The notes under the pieces are model-generated. The model was not told the DNA's origin, did no database searches, and worked only from the letters and a program-made list of their open reading frames with translations. A DNA stretch of 8,956 bases from JANRKN01 sp033763435 (GTDB lineage: Bacteria; Planctomycetota; Phycisphaerae; Phycisphaerales; UBA1924), in assembly GCA_033763435.1 (NCBI GenBank), contig JANRKN010000107.1, positions 1 through 8,956 of the forward strand, given 5' to 3'. Position 1 is the stretch's first letter, and each line of letters starts with the position of its first letter. A program made the translations under genes and the position numbers. Shown one piece after another: positions 6,459-8,956 of the stretch.

Positions 6459-7054
6459 CGACTGCATTCTCTCCGTCCGACACCGCGCTGCTGCTGATCG
6501 ACCACCAGGTCGGGACGATGCAGCTGATCAAGAACCTGCCGCTGGAAGCGGTGACGCGCAACACGCTGGCGCTGGCCAAGGCGGCGCGGATTCTGAACAT
6601 GCCGGTCGTGCTCACAAGCTCGCAGGAAGAACGCGTGCAGGGCCCGCTGATCCCGCAGCTCCGCGAGATCCTGCCCGAGGCGTTCGATCGGCGCATCAAG
6701 CGCGCGGGCATTGTGAACGCGTGGGCCGATCCGGCGTTCCGCGCGGCCGCGATCGACACGGGCCGGCGCAACTTCATCATGGCGGGCGTGACCACCGACG
6801 TCTGCCTGGTGTTCCCGACCATCAGCGCGGTGCAGGAGGGCTTCCGCGTGCAGGCGGTGCTCGACGCGTCGGGATCGCCCTTCATGCAGTCGGAGGACTT
6901 CTCGCAGAGGCGGATGGAGAACGCGGGCGTGGTGCTCACCGCGACGAACACCGCGATCGCTGAGCTCGCGCAGGACTGGTCGACGCGCGCGGGCGAGCAG
7001 CTGATCCGCCTGCTGTTCACCGACGTGCTGCCCCCGATCGGACGCCCGGGCTGA
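6455..7054 (+). CDS. Cytoplasmic YcaC-like cysteine hydrolase (isochorismatase superfamily)
   Basis: A 199-residue isochorismatase-fold hydrolase without any export signal, paralogous to the exported enzyme at 4829-5611. Triad candidates are Asp16 in LLIDHQVG, the Lys82-Arg83 pair before AGIVNAWADPAF, and Cys117 in GVTTDVCLVF; both shared blocks are nearly identical to those of the paralogue. The C-terminal third differs: it has LTATNTAIAELAQDW where the exported enzyme has IIGTWFALSCEMLYDW, so substrate or oligomer contacts may differ. The ATG at 6455 overlaps the preceding TGA by four bases, and an AAGGA at 6443-6447 lies seven bases ahead. Predicted chemistry is hydrolysis of an amide-type bond through a Cys thioester. 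The true substrate is unknown, and isochorismate is not implied by the family name. It is the second gene of the operon. Confidence 0.92.
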   Translation: MTTAFSPSDTALLLIDHQVGTMQLIKNLPLEAVTRNTLALAKAARILNMPVVLTSSQEERVQGPLIPQLREILPEAFDRRIKRAGIVNAWADPAFRAAAIDTGRRNFIMAGVTTDVCLVFPTISAVQEGFRVQAVLDASGSPFMQSEDFSQRRMENAGVVLTATNTAIAELAQDWSTRAGEQLIRLLFTDVLPPIGRPG

Positions 7055-7097
7055 GCGTGCATTCAACGTCCATTCCCTTCTCCGACGGAGACCACCG

Positions 7098-7568
7098 ATG
7101 AACAGACTGCTCTCAGAGCGCGCGCTGCGCGCCATCATCTACGCCCCGACCGCGCTGCTGCTCACCCTGACCTGGGGCTTCGGCGCGATCGGCAAACTCT
7201 CGGCCGGTGGCGTGCCCGAGTGGTTCAGCGGCATGTTCGCCAAGACCTTTCTCGCTTCGTTCCCGGGCCTGCCCGCAAGCTTCTACTCGATCGCGCTGCT
7301 CGAGGCCCTTGCGGCGCTCGTCGCGCTCGGCTCGCTGCTGCGGGGCGAGTTTGTCCGCGCCGTGCGCCCCGCGCTGCTGCAGGGCGCGATCGCGCTCAGC
7401 CTGCTCTTGTTCGTGCAGCTGAGCTTTGGCAAGCAGCTGCTCGCTGACTTTGACGGAAGCCACGACCTGTTCATGTACTTCGCGGGGACGCTCGTGATGT
7501 TCGCGATCGTCCGTTCGCTCGACGCTCAGGCGCCCTCGCGCCAGGCCAGCCTTGGAGGTGATCGATGA
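7098..7568 (+). CDS. DoxX-like four-helix membrane protein
   Basis: A small inner-membrane protein of 156 residues with four predicted membrane helices at about 12-32, 61-81, 91-110 and 122-139. The first helix carries the WGFGAIGKL signature, followed by an amphipathic FSGMF...FP segment, which together resemble the DoxX/MauE-like family. DoxX relatives are linked to quinone-associated redox functions in some organisms, but no catalytic residues can be named here. The ATG at 7098 has GGAG at 7087-7090 seven bases ahead. A 43-base gap separates it from the hydrolase gene upstream, without a visible terminator. Its last codons (LGGDR) encode the Shine-Dalgarno of the amidohydrolase, and its TGA overlaps that ATG. 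It may provide membrane redox coupling or anchoring for the exported amidohydrolase, which is inference from order alone. Confidence 0.8.
   Translation: MNRLLSERALRAIIYAPTALLLTLTWGFGAIGKLSAGGVPEWFSGMFAKTFLASFPGLPASFYSIALLEALAALVALGSLLRGEFVRAVRPALLQGAIALSLLLFVQLSFGKQLLADFDGSHDLFMYFAGTLVMFAIVRSLDAQAPSRQASLGGDR
7554..7563 (+). promoter_or_regulatory. Extended perfect Shine-Dalgarno for the amidohydrolase
   Basis: GGAGGTGATC matches ten consecutive bases of the complement of the conserved 16S rRNA 3' end (GATCACCTCC). The GGAGG core ends six bases before the ATG at 7565. Other sites in the window match only four or five bases. It lies inside the coding region of the DoxX-like gene and strongly fixes the amidohydrolase start. 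Confidence 0.85.
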
Positions 7569-8956
7569 ATCTCTCTCGCCGTGACGTGATCGTGATCGGA
7601 GCCTCAGCCGCCGCGGCGGCGCTGCTGCCCGCGTGCGCCACAGGCTCGCGCGCAAGCGCTTCGGGCGCGCCCGCCGACCTCATCGTCCGCAACGCCCGCA
7701 TCACGACGCTCGACCGCGCGCGCCCCTCGGCGCAGGCGCTGGCCGTGCGCGCGGGCGAGCTGCTGGCTGTGGGCGACGACGATGAGATCCTGCGCCTGCA
7801 GGGGCCGAGCACGCGCGTCATCGACGCGCGGTGCCGGCGCATGATCCCGGGGCTCAACGACACCCACACCCACACCGTCCGCGGCGGTCTGAACTACGCG
7901 CTCGAACTGCGCTGGGACGGCGTGCCCTCGCTCAGCCAGGCGCTCGAAATGCTCCGCGAGCAGGTCCGACGCACGCCCCCGGGCCAATGGGTCCGCGTCG
8001 TCGGCGGATGGTCGTACGCACAGTTCCAGGAGCGGCGCATGCCGACGCTCGAGGAGCTCAACGCCGCGGCACCCGACACGCCCGTATTCGTGCTGTATGT
8101 CTATACCTCCGCGCTCCTCAACAAGGCCTGCCTGCGTTACCTCGGCATCGACCGCAACTACCCCGGGAACAAGTACCCCGGCGGACAGATCGTCCGCGAC
8201 GCCTCGGGCGAACCGACGGGCCTGCTGCTCGCCGACCCCTCCGCGCTGATCCTCTACTCCACGCTTAACGACGGCCCGAAGCTCAACCCCGAGCAGCAGA
8301 TGCTCTCCAGCCGGCACTTCATGAAGGAGCTCAACCGTCTGGGCGTCACCAGCTCGCTGGACTGCGGCGGCGGATTCCAGAACTGGCCCGACGACTACTC
8401 CGCCACGCAGGAACTCCACCGGCGCGGACAGATGACGATACGCATCGGCGTCTCGACGTTCATCCAGCGCCCGGGCAAGGAACTTGAGGACTTTCAGAGC
8501 TGGACCGAGCGCTACACGCCGCGGTTCAACGGCCGGGGCGAGGGCGACGACATGTTCTATCTGCTGGGCGGGGGCGAGATGCTCGTGCGCAGCATCTACG
8601 ACTTTGAGGTCTTCAACATGCCGCGCGTCGTGCCGCCCGCGAACGCCGAGCGCGACCTCGAGCGCGTGGTGCGGCTGCTAGCCGAGAAGCGCTGGCCCTT
8701 CCGGTTCCATGCGACGTACGACGAAACCGTGGGCCGGCACCTGGACGTGCTCGAGCGCGTGCACCGCGACATCCCGATCAACGATCTGCACTGGATCGTC
8801 GACCATGCCGAATCGCTGAGCGACCGGAACCTCGAGCGCATCGCGGCGATGAACGGCGGCATCGCGGTGCAGAACCGCATCGCGTTCCAGGAGCTGGCGT
8901 ACCTCGAGCGCTACGGCGCGGGCTCGGCCGAGGAAGCGCCGCCGATCCGGCGCATG
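7565..8956 (+). CDS. Tat-exported amidohydrolase, YtcJ/Amidohydro_3-like (3' partial)
   Basis: Reading is open from the ATG at 7565 to the last base, giving 464 codons with no stop; the C-terminus lies outside the window. The protein starts with a twin-arginine signal (LSRRDVIVIG, Arg5-Arg6), a short Ala-rich hydrophobic stretch and LLPAC with Cys24, a near-lipobox with Pro at -2, suggesting a Tat lipoprotein. After a beta-rich segment (38-92; DLIVRNARITTLD, AVRAGELLAVG) comes the metal-binding PGLNDTHTH motif with His101 and His103. Further likely ligands are His382 (FRFHATYDE) and His414 (WIVDHAES). No KxxxDG carboxylated-lysine motif is obvious; GGGEM with Glu338 stands in that region. The family hydrolyses amides, formamides and related C-N bonds using one or two metal ions. 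The start overlaps the DoxX-like stop by four bases and has an exceptional Shine-Dalgarno, so high expression is likely. The substrate is unknown. Confidence 0.92.
   Translation, partial: MNLSRRDVIVIGASAAAAALLPACATGSRASASGAPADLIVRNARITTLDRARPSAQALAVRAGELLAVGDDDEILRLQGPSTRVIDARCRRMIPGLNDTHTHTVRGGLNYALELRWDGVPSLSQALEMLREQVRRTPPGQWVRVVGGWSYAQFQERRMPTLEELNAAAPDTPVFVLYVYTSALLNKACLRYLGIDRNYPGNKYPGGQIVRDASGEPTGLLLADPSALILYSTLNDGPKLNPEQQMLSSRHFMKELNRLGVTSSLDCGGGFQNWPDDYSATQELHRRGQMTIRIGVSTFIQRPGKELEDFQSWTERYTPRFNGRGEGDDMFYLLGGGEMLVRSIYDFEVFNMPRVVPPANAERDLERVVRLLAEKRWPFRFHATYDETVGRHLDVLERVHRDIPINDLHWIVDHAESLSDRNLERIAAMNGGIAVQNRIAFQELAYLERYGAGSAEEAPPIRRM

Noticed and set aside
6118..7138. Minus-strand frames opposite the cytoplasmic hydrolase gene
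   Set aside because: The plus-strand gene has a clear fold, catalytic residues, a ribosome site and coupled neighbours; the opposite frames show no conserved motif.
7604..8419. Minus-strand frame of 271 codons opposite the amidohydrolase
   Set aside because: The plus-strand frame from 7565 is open to the window end and carries the Tat signal and metal-binding motifs; the antisense frame is a codon-bias shadow.

Overview
The window is very G+C-rich, tightly packed bacterial DNA. The best guess is a planctomycete of the Phycisphaerae type. The main clue is an ECF sigma factor of the planctomycete/acidobacterial kind directly followed by a large membrane Ser/Thr kinase with TPR repeats. Acidobacteria, Myxococcota or another high-GC group cannot be excluded from sequence alone. 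There are no rRNA or tRNA genes, insertion sequences, CRISPR arrays or long repeats.

Left third, signalling. Bases 3-1442 (+) hold an NtrC-type sigma-54 response regulator that has lost only its first few codons to the window edge. It converges on a two-gene unit read leftward: a GTG-started ECF sigma factor (4645-4070), then, 19 bases later, the receptor kinase (4050-1471). The likely scheme is TPR sensor outside the membrane, kinase domain inside, sigma factor as substrate. The sigma factor has a QPTE sequence where ordinary ECF factors carry an acidic DAED-like motif, so its Thr53 is a candidate activating phosphosite.

Right half, metabolism. A 183-base divergent region (4646-4828) separates the sigma factor from an exported YcaC-like cysteine hydrolase (4829-5611), which ends at a convincing intrinsic terminator (5621-5658). 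A four-gene operon follows and runs off the right edge: an NAD(P)-binding NmrA/SDR-like protein (5730-6458), a cytoplasmic YcaC-like hydrolase (6455-7054), a DoxX-like four-helix membrane protein (7098-7568), and a large Tat-exported, probably lipid-anchored amidohydrolase (7565 to the window end, 3' incomplete). Genes 1/2 and 3/4 overlap by ATGA, and the amidohydrolase has a 10-base perfect match to the anti-Shine-Dalgarno sequence.

Together, the right half looks like a catabolic or detoxifying module split across the envelope. An extracytoplasmic amidohydrolase and an exported isochorismatase-fold hydrolase could act on an amide-like compound outside the membrane, and a paralogous hydrolase plus a dinucleotide-binding protein could continue inside. 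The substrate is unknown. Whether the divergent ECF/kinase pair controls the module is only suggested by adjacency.
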